From assembly GCF_003075395.1 (NCBI RefSeq), contig NZ_QDFV01000004.1, forward strand, positions 399 through 64,398: 64,000 bases of DNA, given 5' to 3'. Shown here in pieces: positions 46,895 to 54,040 of this stretch. The notes under the pieces are model-generated. The model had not been told where the DNA came from, made no database searches, and saw only the letters and a list, made by a program, of their open reading frames with translations. The first letter of the stretch is position 1. Each line of letters opens with the position of its first letter. This stretch comes from Microbacterium sp. TPD7012 (GTDB taxonomy: Bacteria > Actinomycetota > Actinomycetes > Actinomycetales > Microbacteriaceae). A program made the position numbers and the translations under genes.

Positions 46895-47227
46895 ATGGAG
46901 TATCTGCTGTTCATCGTCAGCGACCCGGCCGCCCCGGAGTACATCCCGGAAGAGGACAACATCGAGGAGTGGGCGGCGGATGTCGAGCGCCGCAACGTCT
47001 CGCGTACCGGGAATCGGCTGCGACCGCCGTCCGATGCGACCACGGTGACGGTCCGCGACGGCCGGACCATCCTCACCGACGGCCCGTTCACCGAGACGAA
47101 GGAGTGGATCGCCGGCTTCGATCTGATCGACGTCGCCGACCTCGATGAGGCGATCGAGATCGCGGCGAAGCATCCGATGGCCCGGTTCGGGCGCGTCGAG
47201 GTGCGTCCGGTCTGGCCGATGGAGTGA
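46895..47227 (+). CDS. YCII-related DGPF-motif protein, partner of an ECF42 sigma factor
   Basis: Protein of 110 aa in the YCII-like family. It carries the eponymous motif in LTDGPFTETKEWIAG and the helix DLDEAIEIAAKHP. DGPF proteins are the usual neighbours and targets of ECF42-group sigma factors, and the sigma gene starts 4 bp after this stop codon. AAGGAG precedes the ATG. Its biochemical role is not known; a ligand-binding or redox role has been suggested for the fold. Confidence 0.9.
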   Translation: MEYLLFIVSDPAAPEYIPEEDNIEEWAADVERRNVSRTGNRLRPPSDATTVTVRDGRTILTDGPFTETKEWIAGFDLIDVADLDEAIEIAAKHPMARFGRVEVRPVWPME

Positions 47228-47231
47228 TCGC

Positions 47232-48536
47232 GTGAGCGAGCGGACGGCGACCGACGCGGTGCGCGAGGCGCTCGCCGCGACGGTCGCCGCCGAGCGTCTG
47301 CGGATCGTGGCGTCGCTCATCCGTCGCACCGGAGATTGGGAGCTCGCCGAGGATGCCGTGCAGGATGCGATGACCCGCGCCCTGACCGCCTGGCCGACGC
47401 GGGGGATCCCCGACAACCCGGCCGCCTGGCTCACGACAGCCGCCCGGAATGCGGCCGTCGACATGCTCCGACGCGCGGCGTCCGAACGCAGGACCGCGGG
47501 TCGTGCGGCCATCGAGGCGGCTGTCGACCGGGAGGATCAGGCGCTCGGCTCCGCGCCGGATGTCGACGCTCTCGGGGTGGTCGACGACGATCGGCTGCGA
47601 CTGATCTTCACGTGCTGCCACCCCGCGCTGCCCATGGAGGCGCGCGTCGCGCTGACCCTGCGCACCGTCGCCGGGCTCGAGGTCGGCGAGATCGCGCGGG
47701 CGTTCCTCGTGTCGGAGGCGACGATGCAGAAGCGGCTGGTGCGGGCGCGCGCTCGGATCCGCGGTGCCGGGATCCCGTACCGGGTTCCGTCGGCCGAGGC
47801 GCTGCCCGAGCGCGGTCAGGGCGTGCTCGCCGTCCTGTACCTGCTCTTCACCGAGGGGTACGCGGGCGGATCCGGGCTCGTGCGGGTGCCCGTGGCCGAG
47901 GAGGCGATCCGGCTCGCGCGGCTGCTCTCGACTCTCCTCGTGGACGCGCCGCCGCAGCCGGAGGTGCTCGCCCTGCTGGCACTGATGCTGTTCCAGCACT
48001 CGCGCGCGGCGACACGTCTCGACGAGAAGGGCGACCTGGTCCTGCTGGAGGACCAGGATCGCGCGCGGTGGGACGCCGCGATGATCGGCGAGGGCGTGGC
48101 CGCGCTGGCAGCGTCGGAGTCCGCACGCCGACGCATCGACGGCGTGGCCGGGCCGTACCGGCTGCAGGCCGAGATCGCCCGGCATCACGCGACCGCCCCG
48201 TCGGCCGAATCGACCGACTTCGCGCGCGTGGCCGAGCTGTACGCCAGGCTCGCGCGCGTGGCGCCCTCGCCGGTCGTGGAGCTGAATCGGGCTGTCGCCG
48301 TCGGTCTCGCGGAGGGGCCGCTCGCCGGGATCGCCCTGCTCGACGAACTCGACGACGCGCGTCTCGACGGCTATCACCTGCTGCCGGCCGCCCGTGCCGA
48401 CCTGCTGCGTCGCGCCGGACGCCCCGCTGAGGCACTTCCGCACTACGAGCGCGCGCTCGAGCTCGCGCCGTCCGATCCCGAGCGCCGCTTCCTCGTGCGG
48501 CGGATCGCCGAGGTTCGAAGCGATTCCCGCCCGTGA
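47232..48536 (+). CDS. RNA polymerase sigma factor, ECF42 group with C-terminal extension
   Basis: Sigma factor of 434 aa. Region 2 is in AEDAVQDAMTRALTAWPTRG and NPAAWLTTAARNAAVDMLRR; region 4 is LTLRTVAGLEVGEIARAFLVSEATMQKRL. About 230 additional residues follow, with helical TPR-like repeats (ARVAPSPVVELNRAVAVGL, AALPHYERALELAP-like), as in the ECF42 group. No anti-sigma factor gene is nearby; the C-terminal extension probably controls activity. The GTG start lies 4 bp after the DGPF gene. Confidence 0.92.
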   Translation: MSERTATDAVREALAATVAAERLRIVASLIRRTGDWELAEDAVQDAMTRALTAWPTRGIPDNPAAWLTTAARNAAVDMLRRAASERRTAGRAAIEAAVDREDQALGSAPDVDALGVVDDDRLRLIFTCCHPALPMEARVALTLRTVAGLEVGEIARAFLVSEATMQKRLVRARARIRGAGIPYRVPSAEALPERGQGVLAVLYLLFTEGYAGGSGLVRVPVAEEAIRLARLLSTLLVDAPPQPEVLALLALMLFQHSRAATRLDEKGDLVLLEDQDRARWDAAMIGEGVAALAASESARRRIDGVAGPYRLQAEIARHHATAPSAESTDFARVAELYARLARVAPSPVVELNRAVAVGLAEGPLAGIALLDELDDARLDGYHLLPAARADLLRRAGRPAEALPHYERALELAPSDPERRFLVRRIAEVRSDSRP

Positions 48537-48732
48537 ACTTCGAAATTGCTCGTCGATCCGGGTGGCGCATTCGGAATACCTCGACGTCAGAGGTTTTCTA
48601 CACGGAGTGCAGACACGGGCTCGTCTCTGGGATACCATTAGGTGACTCTCCGCACCAGCGGCACATGCCATCCCCAGTGGCGTCGAACTACAGCGTCCCC
48701 AGCGCTTCGACATCGCCGCTTCGAGAGTCCGA

Positions 48733-48780
48733 GGGCCCTCTCGAGTACCCCAGTCCCCAATGTGGGACTCGAGAGGGCCC
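48733..48780. terminator. Long hairpin, possible terminator with an alternative fold
   Basis: GGGCCCTCTCGAGT (48733-48746) pairs perfectly over 14 bp with ACTCGAGAGGGCCC (48767-48780). Two competing pairings exist: AGTCCC (48752-48757) with GGGACT (48764-48769), and CGAGAG (48722-48727) with CTCTCG (48738-48743). There is no U-tract, so terminator function is uncertain. Confidence 0.5.
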
Positions 48781-48844
48781 CAATCGTCTCCGCGGTCGGT
48801 CTCGGCCGGCGTCGGATGCCGCGCTCTGCGCCGTCGACCGCGAA

Positions 48845-48850
48845 TAGGCT
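48845..48850 (+). promoter_or_regulatory. -10 box (leaderless) for the SseB-like gene
   Basis: TAGGCT lies 6 bp before the ATG at 48857. Confidence 0.6.
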
Positions 48851-48856
48851 GGGTGC

Positions 48857-49267
48857 ATGGCAGCGAAGAAGGCGAAGGCCTCGAAGAACAAGCCCGCACC
48901 GGAGGACTTCCGATCCGATGCGCTGGCCCAGGCCCTCGAGAAGCAGGACGTCGCCGCGGTCGCCCTGGCCCTCCGCCACGGAACCACCATCGTCCCTCTG
49001 ATCAAGCCGGGCGCGAGGGACAACCCGCTCGACAGCGGCGAGGTCTGGACGTACCGCGACCCGAAGACCGGCGACCTGGCTCTGCTGCTGTTCAGCGACG
49101 CGAAGAACAAGCCGGCCAACCTGCCGCCGGGCGTGGGCATCTACACCGCGGACTGGCTGCGGAAGTTCCTTGCCGCGCACCCCATCACCACGGTGTTCCT
49201 CGACATCGCCGGGCCCCACCCCATGCAGGCCGACCCGGTCGAGCTGCTCAAGGCGCTCGACGCGTAG
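48857..49267 (+). CDS. SseB-like domain protein, hypothetical
   Basis: Cytosolic protein of 136 aa with a Lys/Ala-rich N-terminus and a mixed alpha/beta domain (FRSDALAQALEKQDVAAVALAL, then LALLLFSDAKNKPANLP). The layout resembles the SseB N-terminal domain found in small actinobacterial proteins; function is unknown. A leaderless promoter precedes it. It is convergent with radA, with a palindromic repeat between. Confidence 0.7.
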   Translation: MAAKKAKASKNKPAPEDFRSDALAQALEKQDVAAVALALRHGTTIVPLIKPGARDNPLDSGEVWTYRDPKTGDLALLLFSDAKNKPANLPPGVGIYTADWLRKFLAAHPITTVFLDIAGPHPMQADPVELLKALDA

Positions 49268-49280
49268 CTCCCTCGGCTGA

Positions 49281-49338
49281 GGGTGGCTGAGCCTGTCGAA
49301 GCCTCGTGACGGGGCCCTTCGACAAGCTCAGGAACCCA
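49281..49338. repeat. Palindromic repeat (REP-like), copy 2
   Basis: The left arm GGGTGGCTGAGCCTGTCGAA and right arm CTTCGACAAGCTCAGGAACC form an imperfect hairpin and match the repeat at 12227-12286. Two partial right arms follow (CTCAGGGACCC and CTCAGGGTCCC, about 49350-49379). It lies between the convergent SseB-like and radA genes, where it could act as a bidirectional terminator. Confidence 0.8.
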
Positions 49339-49384
49339 GGGCGCGCGAGCTCAGGGACCCAAGGAGCTCAGGGTCCCGGGTGCG

Positions 49385-50749
49385 TCAGAACGGCGGGATG
49401 TCGCGCTGGTCGCGCGGAGAGCGATCGCGCGCCTTGATGTCTTTCAGTGCGCCGACCAGGGTCTTCGAGCGATCGTCGACCACCTGCTCGTAGCCGAGTC
49501 GCGCAGCCTCGGAGCGGCGCTGGGCGGCCTGCGTGACGGGGCGGATCTCGCCCGCGAGGCTCAGCTCGCCGACGGCGGCGACCGTGCGCGGCACCGACGT
49601 GCGCTGCACGGACCCGGCGACCGCGACGGCGATGGCGAGATCGGCGGCGGGCTCGGTGAACCGCACGCCGCCGACGGTCGACACGTACACGTCGAGGTCG
49701 CTCGTCTTGATGTTCGCGCGCCGCTCGAGGATCGCGAGCACCATCGCCACACGCGAGGAGTCGACGCCGTGCACGATGCGCCGCGGATTCGGCGCGTTCG
49801 ACGGCACCGTCAGCGCCTGCACCTCGACGGGGAGCGCTCGACGCCCTTCGAGCGAGATCGCGACGCACGTGCCCTCGGCCGTCGACTGCGACAGGAACAG
49901 CCCGGACGGGTCAGGCACCTCGGCGATGCCGGCACCGGTCATCTCGAAGCAGCCGACCTCGTCGGTCGGGCCGAAGCGGTTCTTGAGTGCGCGGATGAAG
50001 CGGAGCGCGGTCTGCCGGTCGCCCTCGAAGTGGCAGACGACGTCGACCAGGTGCTCGAGCACCCGGGGGCCGGCGACCTGACCGTCTTTCGTGACGTGGC
50101 CGACGATGATGATCGGCAGGTCGCGGTCCTTCGCGACCCGGATGAGCGTGGAGGCGACCTCGCGCACCTGGCTCGGCTGGCCGGCCGCACCGTCGGTCAG
50201 CGACGACGAGACCGTCTGCACCGAATCGACGATCACGAGCTCGGGCTTGACCTCGTCGATGTGGCCGAGGATCGTCGCGAGGTCGGTCTCGCTCGCGAGG
50301 TAGAGCTCGTCGTGCAGGGCGCCGGTGCGCTCGGCGCGCAGTCGCACCTGGCCCGGCGACTCCTCGGCGCTGGCGTAGAGCACGCGGCGTCCTGACCGCG
50401 CGGCCTGCGCCGCCACCTCGAGCAGCAGCGTGGACTTTCCGACGCCCGGCTCTCCGCTGAGCAGGATCGCGGCGCCCGGGACGATGCCGCCGCCGAGCAC
50501 GCGGTCGAACTCGCCGACCCCGCTCGTGCGACGAGGCGCATCCTGCGTGGTGATCTGCGTGATCGGTCGCGCGGTGCGCTCGGCCGTCGGCGCGAGCGCG
50601 GTCACCCGGCGCAGGATGCCCGTGGGTGCGGCCTGCTCCTGTACGGTGCCCCACTGCTGGCACTCGCCGCAGCGGCCCACCCACTTCGCGGTCGTCCACC
50701 CGCATTCCGTGCAGACGTACGCCGGGGGAGCGGGTTTTCGGGTGGCCAT
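49385..50749 (-). CDS. radA: DNA repair protein RadA
   Basis: RadA/Sms ATPase of 454 aa that promotes branch migration in recombination. It has an N-terminal C4 zinc finger (CTECGWTTAKWVGRCGEC), Walker A GEPGVGKST, the RadA-specific KNRFG motif, and a C-terminal Lon-protease-like domain lacking proteolytic function. TAGCCT lies 6 bp upstream of the ATG on the minus strand, so the transcript is probably leaderless. It is divergent from the cyd operon regulator. Confidence 0.97.
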   Translation of the reverse strand: MATRKPAPPAYVCTECGWTTAKWVGRCGECQQWGTVQEQAAPTGILRRVTALAPTAERTARPITQITTQDAPRRTSGVGEFDRVLGGGIVPGAAILLSGEPGVGKSTLLLEVAAQAARSGRRVLYASAEESPGQVRLRAERTGALHDELYLASETDLATILGHIDEVKPELVIVDSVQTVSSSLTDGAAGQPSQVREVASTLIRVAKDRDLPIIIVGHVTKDGQVAGPRVLEHLVDVVCHFEGDRQTALRFIRALKNRFGPTDEVGCFEMTGAGIAEVPDPSGLFLSQSTAEGTCVAISLEGRRALPVEVQALTVPSNAPNPRRIVHGVDSSRVAMVLAILERRANIKTSDLDVYVSTVGGVRFTEPAADLAIAVAVAGSVQRTSVPRTVAAVGELSLAGEIRPVTQAAQRRSEAARLGYEQVVDDRSKTLVGALKDIKARDRSPRDQRDIPPF

Positions 50750-50755
50750 GCAGCC

Positions 50756-50761
50756 AGGCTA
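50756..50761 (-). promoter_or_regulatory. -10 box (leaderless) for radA
   Basis: TAGCCT on the minus strand lies 6 bp before the ATG at 50749. Confidence 0.6.
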
Positions 50762-50850
50762 TCGCCGGCATCCGACATCCCTATCGGAACCGGGCATTAT
50801 TCACGGCCGAACCACTCGATCGGGACGGACGCCGCTGGGATGATGGAGGC

Positions 50851-51540
50851 ATGCGCAACGGCGGGCCCGTCTGCGGGCCGATCTCGACCTACTCGCGGGT
50901 GCAGCTCCTGCACCTGCTCTTCGAGGCCGGTCGCGCGCACGGACCGGCCGAGCTCACGATCGGCGAGCTGTGCGAGGCCACCGGGCTTCACGCCAACACG
51001 GTGCGCGAGCACCTGCAGCGTCTCATCGAAGGCGGGTACGTGATCCCGACGATCGAGCACCGGACCGTCCGCGGTCGTCCGCGCACGCTCTACCGGGCCG
51101 CGACCGGAGCGCCGGGCGCGTCCAGCCCGGTCGCCCGCGACAAGGCGAAGGCCGCAGCGCGCCGCGGAGATCTGATGCGACGGATGCTGCCCGCCCCGGC
51201 ATCCGATCTGAGCAGGGAGGCCACCTACCAGCTCGACGCGCTCGTCGAGCACCTGGAGGAGAGCGGCTTCGAGCCCGTGGTCGACGACGTGCGGCTCACG
51301 GTCGACCTCAGCCCGTGCCCGCACGCGACCGGCCGTCCGGAGGCCCGCCCGATGCTCTGCCAGGTGCACCTGGGGCTGATGCAGGGCGTGCTCAACGAAG
51401 CAGGCGGACCGCTGGTCGCCGACTGCGTGCGCGCCGCCGACGGACCGACGGACTGCACGGTGCAGTTGACCGAAAGAGTGCCGCCGACCGACAGAGCGCC
51501 GCTGACCGACACGACAGGAGTCGCGCATGGAATGGCTTGA
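50851..51540 (+). CDS. SufR/COG2345-type winged-helix regulator, probable Fe-S sensor of the cyd operon
   Basis: Regulator of 229 aa with an N-terminal winged helix (LTIGELCEATGLHANTVREHL, wing RTVRGRPRTLY) and a C-terminal sensor domain. The cysteine pattern CPHATGRPEARPMLCQVHLG (C-x13-C) followed by ADCVRAADGPTDC is typical of the family in which SufR binds an iron-sulfur cluster. GGAGG precedes the ATG. The last 14 bases overlap the cydA start, so it is translated with cydABDC and probably tunes it to oxygen, redox or iron status (inference). The C-terminal ~15 residues encoded in the overlap are low complexity. Confidence 0.86.
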   Translation: MRNGGPVCGPISTYSRVQLLHLLFEAGRAHGPAELTIGELCEATGLHANTVREHLQRLIEGGYVIPTIEHRTVRGRPRTLYRAATGAPGASSPVARDKAKAAARRGDLMRRMLPAPASDLSREATYQLDALVEHLEESGFEPVVDDVRLTVDLSPCPHATGRPEARPMLCQVHLGLMQGVLNEAGGPLVADCVRAADGPTDCTVQLTERVPPTDRAPLTDTTGVAHGMA

Positions 51541-52942
51541 TCCGCTCGTCCTCTCCCGATGGCAGTTCGGGCTGACGACCGTCTACCACTACCTGTTCGT
51601 CCCCCTCACGATCGGCATGGCGCTGGTCGCCGCGATCTTCCAGACCGTGTGGGTGCGCACCGGCAAGGTCCAGTACCTGCACCTGACCCGCTTCTTCGGC
51701 AAGATCTTCCTGATCAACTTCGCGATGGGCGTCGTCACCGGCATCGTGCAGGAGTTCCAGTTCGGCATGAACTGGTCGGACTACTCCCGCTTCGTCGGCG
51801 ACGTGTTCGGAGCTCCGCTCGCCTTCGAGGGCCTGCTCGCCTTCTTCTTCGAGGCCACCTTCATCGGCCTGTGGATCTTCGGCTGGGACAAGCTCCCGCA
51901 GAAGCTGCACCTCGCCACCATCTGGTGCGTGTCGATCGGCAGCATCCTCTCCGCGTACTTCATCATCGCCGCCAACGCTTTCATGCAGAACCCGGTCGGC
52001 TACGTCTTCAACCCCGAGACGAACCGCGCAGAGCTGACCGACTTCTGGGCGCTGCTCACGAACCCCGTCGCGCTCGCGGCCTTCCCGCACACGATCTTCG
52101 GTGCGCTCATGTTCGCCGCCGGCGTCGTGATCTCGGTCTCGGCCTGGCACCTCGCCCGCGGCCAGCACTTCGACACCATGCGCATCTCGCTGAAGTTCGG
52201 GCTGTGGGCGATGATCTTCTCCACTGCGGGCGTCGTGCTCACGGGCGACCAGCTCGGGCTCGCGATGTACGCGGCGCAGCCGATGAAGATGGCGGCGGCC
52301 GAGGCGACCTTCAACACGGTCTGCGGCTACGACGCCTCGTTCAGCCTGTTCACGCTCGGCACGCCGGACGGGAGCTCCGAGCTGTTCTCGATCCGCGTGC
52401 CGTATCTGCTCTCCCTGCTGTCGACCCACTCGTTCGACGAATGCGTGCACGGCATCAACGACCTGAACGCCGAGTACTCCCAGACCTTCGCCGACACCGG
52501 GCTGACCGAGTTCGCCCCCATCCTGTGGGTCACGTACTGGGCGTTCCGCTGGATGATCGGCCTGGGCATGGCCGCCGGTCTCGTCGCCGTCATCGGCCTG
52601 TGGCTCACCCGCAAGAGTGCGAAGAAGCCTCCGACGCAGTGGATGTGGAAGCTCGCGATCTGGTCGTTCCCGCTCGCTCTCGCCGCCAACATCATGGGCT
52701 GGGTCTTCACCGAGATGGGCCGGCAGCCCTGGATCGTGTTCGGTCTGATGACCACGCAGGACGGCGTCTCGCCGGGCGTCAGCGGCGTCGAGGTGCTGAT
52801 CTCGCTCATCGCCTTCACCGCGATCTACGCCGCCCTCGCCGTGGTCGAGATCCGCCTCATCATCCGGGCCGCGCAGAAGGGGCCTGACACCGAAGAGCAA
52901 CCCCACGACGAGACGGCCCAGCTGCCGTCGGTCGTCTACTGA
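51527..52942 (+). CDS. cydA: Cytochrome bd ubiquinol oxidase subunit I
   Basis: CydA, 471 aa, carries hemes b558, b595 and d of the high-affinity terminal oxidase. The family regions are present: LSRWQFGLTTVYHYLFVPLT with a heme-ligand His, GVVTGIVQEFQFGMNW, the quinol-binding Q-loop region (short form) and EMGRQPW. About nine membrane segments are predicted. The start lies inside the 3' end of the regulator gene, a 14-bp overlap. CydB follows after 14 bp. Confidence 0.97.
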   Translation: MEWLDPLVLSRWQFGLTTVYHYLFVPLTIGMALVAAIFQTVWVRTGKVQYLHLTRFFGKIFLINFAMGVVTGIVQEFQFGMNWSDYSRFVGDVFGAPLAFEGLLAFFFEATFIGLWIFGWDKLPQKLHLATIWCVSIGSILSAYFIIAANAFMQNPVGYVFNPETNRAELTDFWALLTNPVALAAFPHTIFGALMFAAGVVISVSAWHLARGQHFDTMRISLKFGLWAMIFSTAGVVLTGDQLGLAMYAAQPMKMAAAEATFNTVCGYDASFSLFTLGTPDGSSELFSIRVPYLLSLLSTHSFDECVHGINDLNAEYSQTFADTGLTEFAPILWVTYWAFRWMIGLGMAAGLVAVIGLWLTRKSAKKPPTQWMWKLAIWSFPLALAANIMGWVFTEMGRQPWIVFGLMTTQDGVSPGVSGVEVLISLIAFTAIYAALAVVEIRLIIRAAQKGPDTEEQPHDETAQLPSVVY

Positions 52943-52956
52943 GAGGAAGGAGCATC

Positions 52957-53985
52957 ATGGATCTCGCAACGCTCTGGTTCTTCATCGTCGCCTTCCTCTT
53001 CGTCGGCTACTTCGTGCTCGACGGCTTCGACTTCGGCGTCGGGATGTCGCTGCCCTTCCTCGGGCGGAACGACGTGTCGCGCCGACAGGTCATCAACACG
53101 ATCGGCCCGATCTGGGACCTCAACGAGACCTGGGTCATCGTCGCCGGCGCCTGCCTGTTCGCGTCGTTCCCGGAGTGGTACGCGACCCTGTTCAGCGGCT
53201 TCTACCTGCCGCTGCTGCTGATCCTGCTCGCGCTCATCCTGCGCGGGGTCTCGTTCGAGTACCGGCACCAGCGCGAGAGCGCGGCGTGGAAGCGCGGCTT
53301 CGACCGGATGATCGTGATCGGCTCGGCCGTGCCCGCCTTCCTCTGGGGCGTCGCCTTCGGCAACATCGTGCAGGGAGTCGCGATCGACGCGGACCACATC
53401 TACGTCGGCGGGTTCTTCGCCCTGCTCAACCCGTACTCCCTGCTCGTGGGCCTCACGACGCTGCTGGTGTTCTTCCTGCACGGCGTGCTGTTCGTGGCGC
53501 TGAAGACCGACGGACAGGTGCACGACGACGCGCGGCGCCTGGCGAAGATCGCGGCCGTGCCGACGATCCTCGTGGCAGCAGGCACCGTGCTCTGGACGAT
53601 CGGGATCGCCGCGGGACGCGAGGCGCCGCTGCTCTGGCTGGTCGTCGTCGCGGGCGCGCTCGCCGCGGTCTCGCTGATCGCCGCCGTGTTGTTCTCGCTG
53701 CGCGGGCGTGACGGCCGGGCCTTCACCGCGGGAGCTGCGACCGTGCTGTTCGCCGTCGTCATGCTGTTCTTCGCCCTCTTCCCGTTCGTCATGCCCTCGA
53801 CGATCGACCCCGCGTACAGCCTCACGATCGCCAACGCCTCGAGCACGCCGTATACGCTGCAGATCATGAGCTGGACCGCGCTGATCGCCCTTCCCCTGGT
53901 CATCGCGTACCAGACCTGGACGTACTGGATCTTCCGCAAGCGCGTCACGCGCTCGTCGATCGAGGCGGCTCCGGCACACGCATGA
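52957..53985 (+). CDS. cydB: Cytochrome bd ubiquinol oxidase subunit II
   Basis: CydB, 342 aa, eight or nine membrane segments. It starts LWFFIVAFLFVGYFVLDGFDFGVGMSLPFL, the family N-terminus, with GPIWDLNETWVI next. AAGGAG precedes the ATG. After its stop, a 55-bp gap contains a repeat element that runs up to the cydD start codon. Confidence 0.97.
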   Translation: MDLATLWFFIVAFLFVGYFVLDGFDFGVGMSLPFLGRNDVSRRQVINTIGPIWDLNETWVIVAGACLFASFPEWYATLFSGFYLPLLLILLALILRGVSFEYRHQRESAAWKRGFDRMIVIGSAVPAFLWGVAFGNIVQGVAIDADHIYVGGFFALLNPYSLLVGLTTLLVFFLHGVLFVALKTDGQVHDDARRLAKIAAVPTILVAAGTVLWTIGIAAGREAPLLWLVVVAGALAAVSLIAAVLFSLRGRDGRAFTAGAATVLFAVVMLFFALFPFVMPSTIDPAYSLTIANASSTPYTLQIMSWTALIALPLVIAYQTWTYWIFRKRVTRSSIEAAPAHA

Positions 53986-54005
53986 GCAAGTCCTCCGTGC
54001 GGGGC

Positions 54006-54040
54006 GTTTCGTCTCGCTTCGCTCGCTCAACGACCGAGCC
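54006..54040. repeat. Short intergenic repeat in front of cydD
   Basis: GTTTCGTCTCGCTTCGCTCG and the following CTCAACGACCGAGC contain inverted elements (CGCTTCGCTCG). On the minus strand it reads GGTCGTTGAGCGAGCGAAGC and resembles the copy inside the DUF993 gene at 10950-10991. It ends at the base before the cydD ATG, replacing any Shine-Dalgarno sequence. Confidence 0.65.

Larger units (their letters stand above)
48537..48856. other. 320-bp intergenic region with structured DNA, no gene seen
   Basis: This gap is less GC-rich than its surroundings in the first 110 bp. It holds a possible -10 element (TACCAT near 48634-48639), GACTCTC/GAGAGTC complementary segments (about 48643 and 48724), and the long hairpin at 48733-48780. 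No convincing coding frame was found. A small RNA transcribed rightward is possible. Confidence 0.45.

Noticed and set aside
48533..48847. Possible 104-aa gene in the intergenic region
   Set aside because: No ribosome site or leaderless box, no domain, and it reads through the long hairpin.
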